DNA of 64,000 nt. Source: Edaphobacter sp. (GTDB lineage Bacteria > Acidobacteriota > Terriglobia > Terriglobales > Acidobacteriaceae). Location: the NCBI RefSeq assembly GCF_028283685.1, contig NZ_JAPWKF010000009.1, positions 1-64,000 of the forward strand, in the 5' to 3' direction. The notes under the pieces were generated by a model. That model was given only the letters and a program-made list of their open reading frames with translations, had not been told where the DNA came from and searched no databases. Of this stretch, positions 25,991 to 34,832 are shown in pieces (within the stretch, counting starts at the first letter, position 1; each line of letters opens with the position of its first letter). A program made the position numbers and the translations under genes.

Positions 25991-26740
25991 ATGGTAGCTT
26001 CTCGTTCGCTCTTCGAACAATACCCCGTGGCGACGTTCCAGGCAGGCTTTCCGGCGCCGGTGGCGGCACCGATTTCGGCGAACGGGATTATTCCTGTGAC
26101 GATGGGATCGCTGGCGGCGCAACAGCTGTATTACGTTCCGCTGGATTACAAGAGTCCTTATGTGCACTCGTGGAACGTGGCGATTCAGCGGGCGCTAACG
26201 TACGACATGTCGATGCAGGTTGCGTATGTGGGCAACCGCGGCGTGGGAATTCCGGGCAACATCGACATCAACAATCCAACGACGTATGGCGGAGGCACGG
26301 CGTCGAAGCCGGAGTATAACTGCGTGGGCTGCCCGTCGGGCGTTCACCGCACGGCAACGACGAGCAAGATCTTCCAGGGCTTTTCGTCGAACTATCAGTC
26401 CTTACAGGTGCAGCTGAACAAGCGCTTCTCGCATGGATTCGGTTTCACCTCGGTGTTTACGTGGGGTAAGGGACTTGGCTATATCAGCGGTGCCGACGGT
26501 GGTGTGTCTTCTACACCGATCTGCTTCCCGATCCGGCGCGAGGCTGCGCTGGAGACGAGGCTGGATGCATTTCAGCTGAGCAATACGCCGCAGTTCAACA
26601 ATCCGAACTCGGGCAGCGGCAATATTATCTCGGCGGCAAACTTTGGACGCATCACCGGCACGCTGGGCAGTGGTCAGGGCAGCGTGAACGGTATTGGTGG
26701 AGGACGCAGCCTGCAGGCCTCGGCCAGGATTACGTTCTAG
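25991..26740 (+). pseudogene. TonB-dependent receptor remnant (internal and 5' deletions)
   Basis: The open frame (249 residues) matches only two pieces of an Oar-like receptor barrel. Residues about 1-170 hold the mid-barrel signature YVPLDYKSPYVHSWNVAIQRAL and VAYVGNRGVGIPGN, through FTSVFTWGKGLGYISG. The C-terminal piece starts EAALETRLDAFQLSNTPQFNNP and ends LQASARITF. Signal peptide, carboxypeptidase-like domain, plug and much of the barrel are missing, and the two pieces are joined in frame near 26515. Full-length members are around 1000-1200 residues. A terminator follows. It cannot work as a transporter, so it is called a decayed gene. Confidence 0.8.
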
Positions 26741-26763
26741 GCCGAAAAATAGAATTAATCGCA

Positions 26764-26801
26764 CGGCCAGCTTCTCTTAATTGGAAGCTGGCCGTATTTT
26801 T
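26764..26801 (+). terminator. Rho-independent terminator after the receptor remnant
   Basis: A perfect 11-bp stem (CGGCCAGCTTC / GAAGCTGGCCG), 9-base AT-rich loop and a TATTTTTAT tail. Confidence 0.88.
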
Positions 26802-26818
26802 ATCTGCGGGAAGAAAGG

Positions 26819-27781
26819 ATGGGAATGATGGTTTTGACGCGACGAGGTTTTATCGGCGGAGGCATGGCCGCCGGACTGGCGATGGGTGGAGTGAATGCGT
26901 TCGGATTTGCGGCTTCGCCGTTCAGGATTGCGGTGATCACGGATGAGATCTCGCAGGACTTCGATCATGCGTGCGCGGTGGCTGCGAACGACTTCGGCAT
27001 GAAGTGGGTGGAGCTGCGCGGGATGTGGAAGAAGAGCCTGCTTGCGCTGAGCGACACGGAGATTGCCGAGGCACAAAGGATTCTCGCCAAGTACAAGTTG
27101 AGCGTGACGGACATTGCGAGTCCGCTGTTCAAAGTGGACTGGCCTGGCGCTCCGAAGTCGGAGCATAGCGCGAAGAATACGCCATCGACAGATGTGATGA
27201 AGGAGCAGCAGCAGATGCTGGAGAAGAGCATCGCGCTGGCGAAGCAGTTCAAGACGAACAAGGTGCGCTGCTTTGACTTCTGGAGGATTGAGGATGTTGC
27301 GCCGTATCGCAAGGCGATCGATCAGACGCTGGCGGAGGCTGCGGCGACGTGCGGCAAGCAGGGCGTGACGCTGGTGCTGGAGAATGAGTTCGCTTGCAAC
27401 ACTGCGACGGGGCGTGAGGCTGCGCGGGCGTTGCAGGCGGTTCCATCGTCTTCGTTCGGGTTGAACTGGGATCCGGGCAATGCGGTGATGCGCGGCGAAT
27501 TCGATGCGTATCCGGTTGCATGGAAGATGCTGCCGAAGAATCGTATCCATCACTGCCATGTAAAGAATGCGGTGAAGGGAAGCGATGGCAAGGTGGTTTG
27601 GTCGCCGGTGGGGACGGGCGTGATCGACTGGACCGGGCAGTTCCGCGATCTGGCAAAGGCAGGATATCGCGGTGCGGTGAGCCTGGAGACGCACTGGCAT
27701 GGCGGCTCGTCACCGGAAGATTCGACACGAAAGAGCTGGGCGGGGATGAAGAAGGCGCTCGAAGACTCCGGGACGTTTTAG
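26819..27781 (+). CDS. Tat-exported sugar phosphate isomerase/epimerase
   Basis: The 320-residue product has a twin-arginine leader (LTRRGFIGGGMAAGLAMGG). A TIM barrel of the xylose-isomerase-like family follows: IAVITDEISQDF at strand 1, then VRCFDFWRIEDV. The metal-ligand blocks are VLENEFACNT (Glu), FGLNWDPGNAV (Asp), IHHCHVKNA (His) and GAVSLETHW (Glu). Members often act on keto-inositols or sugars after TonB-dependent uptake. It lies between the receptor remnant and the metE riboswitch, on the same strand as both, with its own terminator upstream. Substrate unknown. Confidence 0.9.
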   Translation: MGMMVLTRRGFIGGGMAAGLAMGGVNAFGFAASPFRIAVITDEISQDFDHACAVAANDFGMKWVELRGMWKKSLLALSDTEIAEAQRILAKYKLSVTDIASPLFKVDWPGAPKSEHSAKNTPSTDVMKEQQQMLEKSIALAKQFKTNKVRCFDFWRIEDVAPYRKAIDQTLAEAAATCGKQGVTLVLENEFACNTATGREAARALQAVPSSSFGLNWDPGNAVMRGEFDAYPVAWKMLPKNRIHHCHVKNAVKGSDGKVVWSPVGTGVIDWTGQFRDLAKAGYRGAVSLETHWHGGSSPEDSTRKSWAGMKKALEDSGTF

Positions 27782-27857
27782 GAGGAAGTAGGACCCTGGG
27801 TGCGAGGCGCACTTCACGGAATGCCGGGCTCAGGGTAAGCTAGGAGAACAATTTCAA

Positions 27858-28142
27858 TGCTTCGCGGTGTTCGATCCCTCTGGGATCGGAATTAAAAGGG
27901 AATCCGGTGAACACTCCGGAACTGCCCCGCAGCGGTAAGCAGGAACGAACGCTCCACGATGGCACTGGCCGCAAGGCTGGGAAGCCGGAGCAAGTAGGTA
28001 GCCTGCGAAGTCCGAAGACCTGCCGCGAAGCTTAATAAGCTCACCCGCCTCCGAGGGGAGGGAGGATGACGATAGCGCACCGTGTCTCTGCACGGGTGCG
28101 TCCGTCTCTCCGTCTCCGTGTGGCCGAACGTCAGGAGAGACG
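27858..28142 (+). promoter_or_regulatory. cobalamin (B12) riboswitch with SD-sequestering hairpin, upstream of metE
   Basis: The aptamer spans about 27858-28032. It has the conserved AAAAGGGAATCCGGTGAA (27894-27911), CTGCCCCGC (27922-27930), GGGAAGCCGGAG near 27979-27990, and the B12 box AGTCCGAAGACCTGCC (28009-28024). A hairpin follows at about 28074-28100. CGTCTCTCC (28103-28111) is then perfectly complementary to the Shine-Dalgarno GGAGAGACG (28134-28142) abutting the metE ATG. The arrangement predicts that B12 binding favours sequestration and shuts off translation of the B12-independent synthase. Aptamer identity is from known consensus; the switching mechanism is inferred. Confidence 0.93.
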
Positions 28143-30425
28143 ATGACATTTCCGAAGGCAGGCAATTTAGGTTTTCCCCGCATGGGAGCGAAGCGCGAGC
28201 TGAAGTTTGCGCTGGAGAGCTTCTGGAGCGGCAAGAGCAGTGAGGCCGAGTTGCGCCAGGTTGCGCGAGCTCTGCGCACGGCGCACTGGACGATGCAGCA
28301 TGAAGCTGGAATCGCGACGCCGCCTTCGAATGACTTTTCGTTTTACGATCATGTGCTCGATCTGGCGGTGATGCTGGGTGCTGTACCGAAGAGATTCGGG
28401 CATCCAGGTGGCGAGGTGTCCCTGTCGACTTACTTTGCGATGGCGCGTGGCGCGGCCAACGCGACGGCGATGGAGATGACGAAGTGGCTGGACACCAACT
28501 ATCACTACGTTGTGCCGGAGTTTGAGCCGGGTATGCGCTATGAGCTGCTCTCGGCGAAGGTCGTTGAGGAGTACCAGGAGGCGAAGGCGCTTGGCGTTGA
28601 GACGCGGCCTGTGCTGTTGGGGCCGGTATCGTTTGTGCTGCTGGGCAAGACGACCGATGTGAGCGTTGTGCGTGGCGATGTGCTGCGAGCAATTCTGCCG
28701 GCATACACGGAGCTGCTGAAGCGCCTGCATGACGCGGGTGCGGAGTGGGTGCAGGTGGATGAGCCCTGCCTTGTGCTCGACTTGAGCGATGAGGCGAAGA
28801 CGTTGTATCGCGAGGCGTATGCGGTGTTGCGCGAGGGCGCATCGCCGAAGGTGATGCTGGCGACGTACTTTGGCGATCTGGCGGAGAACATGGATCTGGC
28901 GCTGAGCCTGGGGGCCGCAGGACTGCATATCGACCTGATACGCGCGCCCCAGCAGCTGGCTGCTCTTGCCGCGAAGCAGACGGGTGAACTGTGTGTGTCG
29001 CTGGGGCTGATCGATGGACGCAATGTGTGGCGTACGAATCTGCGTCATGCGCTGGCGGCGGTTGAGACGGCGGTGAAGGCGTTCGGCAGCGGGCGTGTAC
29101 AGGTAGCGGGATCGTGCTCGCTGCTGCATGCGCCGGTCGATCTCGATTTCGAGACGAAGATGGATGCGGAGATTCGCTCATGGATGGCCTTCGCGAAGCA
29201 GAAACTGGGAGAAATCGCGGTGCTGGCGCGAGGTGTTGAAGATCGCGCGGGTATCGAGGTTGAGCTTGCGGCGAACGATGCGGTGCTGGCGACGCGCAGA
29301 TCGTCGAGCAGAATTCATCGCGAGGAGGTGACGCAGCGGCTGGAGGCCGTGGAGTCGTCGATGCTGGAGCGCTACAGCCCGCATGCTGTGCGCGCGAAGT
29401 TGCAGGACGAAGAGTTGCATCTTCCGCCGCTGCCGACGACGACGATCGGATCGTTTCCGCAGACGCCTGAGGTGAGAAAGAATCGTGCCGCGTTTCGTGC
29501 GGGCAAGCTGGATGAGAAGTCGTACGAGCAGTTCCTCGAGGAAGAGATTGCTCGCTGCATTCGCTTCCAGGAGACGGCCGGACTCGACCTGCTGGTGCAT
29601 GGCGAGTTTGAGCGCAACGACATGGTGGAGTACTTCGGCGAGCAGCTGGGCGGCTTCCTCTTTAGCGAGAACGGATGGGTGCAGAGCTATGGCTCGCGCT
29701 GCGTGAAGCCGCCGATCATCTTTGGCGATGTCTATCGTCCGAAGCCGATGACGGTGCGCTGGTCGACGTATGCGCAGTCGTTGACTTCTCGGCCGGTGAA
29801 GGGAATGCTGACGGGGCCGGTGACGATTCTGCAGTGGTCGTTTGTGCGTGACGATCAGCCTCGTGCTGAGACGTGCCGGCAGATTGCGCTGGCCATTCGC
29901 GACGAGGTGAGAGATCTGGAAGCAGTGGGCGTGCGCGCGATCCAGATCGACGAGCCGGCGATCCGCGAAGGACTGCCGCTGCGTCGTGCCGACTGGCCGC
30001 TGTACCTGGCGTGGAGCGTGGACGCATTCAAGCTGGCGTCTTCCGGCGTGAGCGATCGAACGCAGATTCACACGCATATGTGCTATTCGGAGTTCAACGA
30101 CATCATGGACGCGATCGTGCGGATGGATGCGGACGTAATCTCCATTGAGTGCTCGCGCTCGCGAATGGAATTGCTGGAAGCCTTCGAGCGGGTGCAGTAT
30201 CCGAACGGCATTGGACCCGGCGTCTATGACATTCATTCACCACGCGTGCCTGCGGAGGTCGAGATGGAAGAGCTGCTGCATCGTGCGTTGAAGGTGCTGA
30301 CGCCGCGGCAGCTGTGGATCAATCCCGACTGCGGCCTGAAGACGCGCGGATGGGCCGAGGTTGGCCTGGCGTTGACGGGAATGGTTGAGACCGCGAAGCG
30401 GATGCGCCTGTCGATAGCTGTCTGA
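28143..30425 (+). CDS. metE: cobalamin-independent methionine synthase
   Basis: This enzyme transfers a methyl group from 5-methyltetrahydropteroyl-triglutamate to homocysteine. At 760 residues it is normal length. The N-terminal barrel begins KAGNLGFPRMGAKRELKFALE. The catalytic barrel begins near residue 425 (LPTTTIGSFPQTPEVR) and shows zinc ligands His645 and Cys647 (HTHMCYSEF) and Cys730 (NPDCGLKTR), with the Glu of ISIECSRSRMELLE between. The start ATG directly follows GGAGAG. The upstream B12 riboswitch means the cell turns MetE down when cobalamin is available, implying a B12-dependent MetH or B12 uptake elsewhere. Confidence 0.97.
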   Translation: MTFPKAGNLGFPRMGAKRELKFALESFWSGKSSEAELRQVARALRTAHWTMQHEAGIATPPSNDFSFYDHVLDLAVMLGAVPKRFGHPGGEVSLSTYFAMARGAANATAMEMTKWLDTNYHYVVPEFEPGMRYELLSAKVVEEYQEAKALGVETRPVLLGPVSFVLLGKTTDVSVVRGDVLRAILPAYTELLKRLHDAGAEWVQVDEPCLVLDLSDEAKTLYREAYAVLREGASPKVMLATYFGDLAENMDLALSLGAAGLHIDLIRAPQQLAALAAKQTGELCVSLGLIDGRNVWRTNLRHALAAVETAVKAFGSGRVQVAGSCSLLHAPVDLDFETKMDAEIRSWMAFAKQKLGEIAVLARGVEDRAGIEVELAANDAVLATRRSSSRIHREEVTQRLEAVESSMLERYSPHAVRAKLQDEELHLPPLPTTTIGSFPQTPEVRKNRAAFRAGKLDEKSYEQFLEEEIARCIRFQETAGLDLLVHGEFERNDMVEYFGEQLGGFLFSENGWVQSYGSRCVKPPIIFGDVYRPKPMTVRWSTYAQSLTSRPVKGMLTGPVTILQWSFVRDDQPRAETCRQIALAIRDEVRDLEAVGVRAIQIDEPAIREGLPLRRADWPLYLAWSVDAFKLASSGVSDRTQIHTHMCYSEFNDIMDAIVRMDADVISIECSRSRMELLEAFERVQYPNGIGPGVYDIHSPRVPAEVEMEELLHRALKVLTPRQLWINPDCGLKTRGWAEVGLALTGMVETAKRMRLSIAV

Positions 30426-30477
30426 AGCAATAGCTTCTTGAATGAACAGCTTCTTGAAGCGAGGCTTCGTAAACGAG

Positions 30478-30540
30478 GTTGCTGAGCCCCGCGACCGTGC
30501 TGGCGCGGGAGGCAACGCTGCACCCCTGGTCACCTGGGGC
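30478..30540 (+). ncRNA. structured intergenic element of unknown class
   Basis: The 253-bp gap between metE and the oxidase gene contains a nested hairpin, GTTGC (30478-30482) with GCAAC (30512-30516) enclosing CCCGCG (30488-30493) with CGCGGG (30504-30509). A second palindrome, CCCC-t-GGT-c-ACC-t-GGGG, lies at 30523-30539. The density of pairing is more than a simple terminator needs. I do not recognise a known riboswitch consensus. Confidence 0.35.
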
Positions 30541-30552
30541 CGATGTCTGCGA

Positions 30553-30578
30553 GGAGCAGGCATGGGCTCCAGGTTTTT
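30553..30578 (+). terminator. possible weak terminator in the metE downstream region
   Basis: GGAGC / GCTCC 5-bp stem with an 8-base loop, three bases, then TTTTT. Confidence 0.4.
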
Positions 30579-30678
30579 GTCTTCTGCGGAGTGTTCTTCT
30601 ATAACTGTGACTGAGAGTCTTGTTGTACTCCCTTCAAGCAAACTTTAATCCTCTTCACCTTCGTACAGGAGATGCACG

Positions 30679-31894
30679 ATGAATCGTCGTTCTTTTCTCC
30701 AGGGCTCTGCTGCTCTGGCTGGATGCAGCGCTGTGGGACTAAGTGGCTGCGCCGCCAGGAAGCCTGTTTCATCGGCGGTGGCCGGTGCTCCTGGGCTGCC
30801 GCTTTATGATGCCGTGGGCCCGATTATCCCGATCCGCGCGGATGTGGATCGTATCTTCCGCATTACGGTGTGCCTGCGTCCGTTTCGTCCTGCAGGTCCA
30901 AGGCTGGAGGTGGAGCGGCTGGGAGACAAGCTCGTCGTGCACAACTACGGCCACGGCGGCAGCGGATGGTCGCTTTCGTGGGGATCGGCCGATGTCGACG
31001 GTCCGCAAGGCGCTGGAGGCGGCGAACGGCAGGAGAGAGCTGGCGGTGATCGGCTGCGGAGCCCTTGGTCTGACGGCGGCGATTACGGCGCAGCGTGCGG
31101 GCTTCAAGGTGACGATCTATGCCAAGGAGAGGCCGCCGTATGTGCGCTCTTCGCGTGCCACGGGATCGTGGACGCCGGACTCGCGCATTGCGCTGACCTC
31201 GGCGGCATCGTCGAACTTTGCCGTGGAGTGGGAGTCGATGGCGCGAACCTCGTTCTCGATGTATCAGAGCTATCTCGGTATGCCGGGCAATCCGGTGGAG
31301 TGGACGGATCGTTATACGCTTTCGAGCGGCGAGGGAAATGAAGGCCCGCATCATCGCGACGTGCATGACTGGGCCCACTATGGGGATCGCATCGCCGACC
31401 TGACACCCAGGGGGCAGGTCCTCCCCGAAGGCTCGCATCCGTTTCCGGCGAAGCATGTTGAGCGATCAGAGTCACTGACGTTCAATGTCGCGGATTATTC
31501 GCGGCAGCTGATGAATGACTTCATGATCGCTGGAGGAAAGATTGAGACGCGCGAGTTTCATTCGCCGCAGGATATGAAGTCTCTGCCGCAGCCGGTGATT
31601 ATCAACTGCCCGGGCTACGGCGCGCGTCGTCTATGGTCCGATGAGAGCATCGTGCCGGTGCGCGGGCAGATCGGCTGGCTGATTCCGCAGGAGGGCGTCC
31701 ACTACGGCATACAGGCGAGAGGCCTCTATGTTCTGGCGCGGCGCGACGGCATCGTGGTGCAGCCGGGGATGAGTGAAGACGAGGGCTGGGGAGATACGAA
31801 CGAACAGCCCGATCGTGCAGCCGCCGTAGCCGGTGTCGAGATGCTGCAGGCTCTCTACCGTGGCATGGAGAAGACGCCAAGGCGGCGAGTGTAA
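30679..31894 (+). pseudogene. Tat-type D-amino-acid-oxidase-like FAD protein, frameshifted; permuted domain order
   Basis: The first frame gives a Tat leader (NRRSFLQGSAALAG), then LRPFRPAGPRLEVERLG and VVHNYGHGGSGWSLSWGSAD, the signature that sits near the C-terminus of classical D-amino-acid oxidases. At 30991-30994 the frame shifts by one base and continues with the Rossmann motif AVIGCGALGLTAA, which is N-terminal in classical enzymes. It then runs to VPVRGQIGWLIP and ends at 31894. Domain order is therefore circularly permuted. Total length (1216 bp) is one base over a multiple of three, so removing one base restores about 404 codons. It could be a sequence error or a real pseudogene. 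Confidence 0.75.
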
Positions 31895-31910
31895 ATCACC
31901 CGCAAATGAA

Positions 31911-31944
31911 GAAAGCCCGGGAGCTTATCCCGGGCTTTCCTTTT
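31911..31944. terminator. terminator between the oxidase gene and murQ
   Basis: A perfect 12-bp stem (GAAAGCCCGGGA / TCCCGGGCTTTC), 5-base loop and CTTTT on the plus strand, between two convergent genes. Confidence 0.9.
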
Positions 31945-31960
31945 GCCTGATGAATGAGCG

Positions 31961-32929
31961 TTAGAGTTCCAGTCTGGAATCGTCGATGGCGCGGCGAACA
32001 TTTCCGTCGGACTTGGCGAGGCGGCGGACGGCTTCCATTTTGTCGACGTTGGCCTTGAGCATGACGACAGCGATGGGAATCGATTTGCCTGCGGACTTGA
32101 TGGTGCGGATCGCCGTCTCGCGGTCGATGTCGCAGACCTTCATCAGCACGCGGATGCCGCGTTCGACGAGCTTGGCGTTCTTCATGTGCACGTTGACCAT
32201 GAGGTTGTCGTACACATAGCCGAGCCGTGTCATCGCGCCGGTGGTGATCATGTTGAGCACCATCTTCTGCGCGCTGGCGGACTTCATGCGGGTGGAGCCG
32301 GAGAGGACCTCGGGGCCTACGTCGGTGACGATGGTGGTGTCGGCGACGTCAGAGAGCGGGGTGTTGAGGTTGCAGGTGACGGCTGCGGTCTTGGCGCCGC
32401 GGGCGCGGGCGTATTCGACGGCGCCGACGACATAGGGCGTGCGGCCTGAGGCCGAGACGCCGATCACGATGTCCTTGCGGGTGGGGCGGCGGCGGGCGAT
32501 GTCGCGCTGTCCGAGCTCGGGCGAGTCCTCGTTGACGTCGGAGGCGGAGGCGAGCGCCTTCGGTCCACCGGCCATGATGTACTGCACCTGTGCCGGGGCG
32601 GTGGAGAAGGTCGGGGGGCACTCGGAGGCGTCGAGCGAGGCGATGCGGCCCGACGATCCTGCGCCGACATAGATCAGGCGTCCGCCGTCACGGAGCGAAC
32701 GCGCGACGGTGTCGATGACGATGGCGATCTCAGGGAGCGCTTTCTTGACTGCAGCTGCAACCTTCGCATCTTCATGATTGATGATGCGTGCGATCTCGAT
32801 AGCGGATTTTGTGTCGAGACCCTCGGATGCAGAGTTAGAGGTCTCAGTGACGAGTCCCTGGAACTCATCGGGGCCGTTCTGAGCGGATTTCGACGGCGGG
32901 GTCGACTCGATCATGGTGAGGGTAGCCAT
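31961..32929 (-). CDS. murQ: N-acetylmuramic acid 6-phosphate etherase
   Basis: This enzyme cleaves the lactyl ether of MurNAc-6-P to give GlcNAc-6-P and D-lactate in cell-wall recycling. With the ATG at 32929 it has 322 residues. The SIS-fold protein shows the family opening LVTETSN, the sugar-phosphate loop IYVGAGSSGRIASLDASECPP, GVSASGRTPYVVGAVEYARA, and the EVLSGSTRMKSASAQKM block with the conserved SGSTR-K pattern. The frame is open to 32974, but the extra residues are unlike MurQ. No PTS or anhMurNAc kinase gene is adjacent; the beta-lactamase-fold gene begins divergently at 33098. Confidence 0.95.
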   Translation of the reverse strand: MATLTMIESTPPSKSAQNGPDEFQGLVTETSNSASEGLDTKSAIEIARIINHEDAKVAAAVKKALPEIAIVIDTVARSLRDGGRLIYVGAGSSGRIASLDASECPPTFSTAPAQVQYIMAGGPKALASASDVNEDSPELGQRDIARRRPTRKDIVIGVSASGRTPYVVGAVEYARARGAKTAAVTCNLNTPLSDVADTTIVTDVGPEVLSGSTRMKSASAQKMVLNMITTGAMTRLGYVYDNLMVNVHMKNAKLVERGIRVLMKVCDIDRETAIRTIKSAGKSIPIAVVMLKANVDKMEAVRRLAKSDGNVRRAIDDSRLEL

Positions 32930-33097
32930 AGAGGTTCTACGAGAGTACTTTGTGCTGCTCCTCTTTCTGGACAATTCTAGCCCTATTCTGCATAGGATGC
33001 GTTCAGAAAGATTTTCGGTTTGATGCGGCTGAATGTTTTTAGGGTACGAGGATTCTACGCGCTATGGTCGTGCTTCGACAAAAGATAGGGACGAAAG

Positions 33098-34135
33098 ATG
33101 GAGCTTGCTAAGATGCAGAGCATGGTCAAACACATCTTTGGCGGCGTGATGATCGCCGCGTTGCTGCTTGTTCCTGTGCTGCCTTCGTATGCCGCGGGCG
33201 GGGAGGCTGCGTCTGCACACGTAACGGATCAGGCGCTGGAATCGCAGCTACAGACGCTGGCAGCGACGCATCACGGGCATGTATCTCTCTATGCGGTGCA
33301 GTTGAACACGGGCAGGCAGGTGGCGGTGGATGCGGATCGGCCGGTGCCGACGGCATCGGTGATCAAGCTGGCGATTCTCTTTGAGGCGATGGAGCAGGTG
33401 AGGAGCGGCAAGGCGCACTGGGAAGAGAAGCTGACGCTGGCTCCCAAGGAGGCGGTGAGCGGATCAGGTGTGCTGACGTTCTTCGACACGCCGTTGACGC
33501 TCACGCTCAAGGATGTGCTGACCATGATGGTCATTGTGAGCGACAACACGGCGACGAACCTGGCGATCGACCGCTTCGGCGTGGATGCGATCAATGCCAG
33601 GATCGGCTGGCTGGGGCTGAAGGACACCCATCTTTATAAGAAGGTGATGAAGCCGGCAACAGGGCCGATGCCAGCCGATCAGCCGAAGTTCGGACTGGGA
33701 AAGACGACGGCGCGGGAGATGGCCACGATCATGGAGCGGATTGGCCTCTGCCAGCTTGCCGGGCCGGGAGAGGCTGCGGAGCCGCAGGACATGGCGATCT
33801 GCGGTGTGGCGCTGACGATGCTGCGAAACCAGTTTTATCGCAATACGATTCCGCGTTATCTGGAGGTCCTCGATACCAGCGAGGCCGGATCGGGCATCGC
33901 CAGCAAGACAGGCAGCCTGAATGCTGTGCGTAACGATGTGGCTATCGTGGCGGGCAAGGGAGGGCCGATGGTCCTTTCGATCTTCACCGACGGCAACCAG
34001 GATCAGGGCTGGACGGCGGACAATCAGGCTGAGATGATGATTGCACGGCTCGCAAAAGAGATTGTCGGCGCCTGGTCTCCTGCCGGGATTGATGGCCGTC
34101 TTCTTGTTCCAGGGCTTGGACTTACGGCGCGTTGA
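33098..34135 (+). CDS. exported class-A beta-lactamase-fold serine hydrolase
   Basis: The 345-residue product carries a signal peptide (about 9-32, ending PSYAA). Active-site motifs of the penicillin-recognising fold are all present: Ser87-x-x-Lys90 (TASVIKL), Ser148-Asp149-Asn150 (VSDNTATN) and Lys270-Thr-Gly (SKTGSL). The usual omega-loop ExxLN, which supplies the deacylating Glu166 of class A beta-lactamases, is not visible: about 36 residues after SDN the sequence is KKVMKPATGP. It may therefore be a DD-peptidase-like or slow enzyme rather than a resistance factor. It stands next to murQ and lepB. Confidence 0.88.
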   Translation: MELAKMQSMVKHIFGGVMIAALLLVPVLPSYAAGGEAASAHVTDQALESQLQTLAATHHGHVSLYAVQLNTGRQVAVDADRPVPTASVIKLAILFEAMEQVRSGKAHWEEKLTLAPKEAVSGSGVLTFFDTPLTLTLKDVLTMMVIVSDNTATNLAIDRFGVDAINARIGWLGLKDTHLYKKVMKPATGPMPADQPKFGLGKTTAREMATIMERIGLCQLAGPGEAAEPQDMAICGVALTMLRNQFYRNTIPRYLEVLDTSEAGSGIASKTGSLNAVRNDVAIVAGKGGPMVLSIFTDGNQDQGWTADNQAEMMIARLAKEIVGAWSPAGIDGRLLVPGLGLTAR

Positions 34136-34187
34136 GTCTCCAGGGTGCGGGGTGCGTCTAACTATAGAGAGGATGTAGAGTCAGCCT

Positions 34188-34781
34188 GTGCAAGAAGACG
34201 AACAGATTGCCCCAGAGCCGCAAGCAGCTACACCAGAGTCATCGGTAACGGTGGTATCGCCGGCGCAGCGCCGGTTGGGACTACGGTCGTGGGGACGTGA
34301 TCTGGTCATCTCGCTGGCTGTGTCGGCGTTCATCATTATCTTTCTTTACCAGCCGGTGCGGGTTGAGGGTACGAGCATGCTGCCGATGCTCGAGGATCAG
34401 GACAGGCTGTTCATCAACAAGATGGCCTACCGCGTGGGTTCAATCCATCGCGGCGATGTGGTGGTGTTCCTGTACCCGCACGATCATCAGAAGAGCTACA
34501 TCAAGCGCGTGATCGCGCTGCCGGGAGACGATCTGCGGATCGACCATGGGCGAGTGTTTGTAAATGGCCATGCGTTGAAAGAGAAGTACGTGCCGCCGCG
34601 CTTTGAAGATGACCGTTCCTTGCCGGAGGCGATCGTGCCGGACCACCAGTACTTTGTGATGGGCGATCACCGCTCTATTTCAAGCGACAGCCGCGATTTT
34701 GGACCGGTGGACCGTGAACTGATCTACGGCAAGGCCGCGTTTGTGTATTGGCCGATGGAGCAGGCGGGCGTCGTTCGCTAG
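34188..34781 (+). CDS. lepB: signal peptidase I
   Basis: This membrane serine protease removes signal peptides from Sec and Tat substrates. The 197-residue protein has a GTG start and one membrane anchor (about 38-54, RDLVISLAVSAFIIIFLY). The catalytic Ser63 is in VEGTSMLPML and the general base Lys106 in SYIKRVIALPGD. The conserved box GDHRSISSDSRDFGPV lies near residue 160. The short N-terminal Pro/Glu-rich extension is cytoplasmic. It follows the beta-lactamase-fold gene by 52 bases on the same strand, and a strong terminator follows. Confidence 0.95.
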   Translation: MQEDEQIAPEPQAATPESSVTVVSPAQRRLGLRSWGRDLVISLAVSAFIIIFLYQPVRVEGTSMLPMLEDQDRLFINKMAYRVGSIHRGDVVVFLYPHDHQKSYIKRVIALPGDDLRIDHGRVFVNGHALKEKYVPPRFEDDRSLPEAIVPDHQYFVMGDHRSISSDSRDFGPVDRELIYGKAAFVYWPMEQAGVVR

Positions 34782-34797
34782 TCCGCTTCTTGAAGAG

Positions 34798-34832
34798 AGG
34801 GCGCAGCCAGAGTGCTGCGCCCTCGGTCTTTA
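34798..34832. terminator. terminator between lepB and tpiA
   Basis: A perfect 11-bp stem (GAGGGCGCAGC / GCTGCGCCCTC) with a 6-base loop, followed by GGTCTTT on the plus strand. It overlaps the tpiA stop region, so it mainly serves lepB. Confidence 0.85.
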
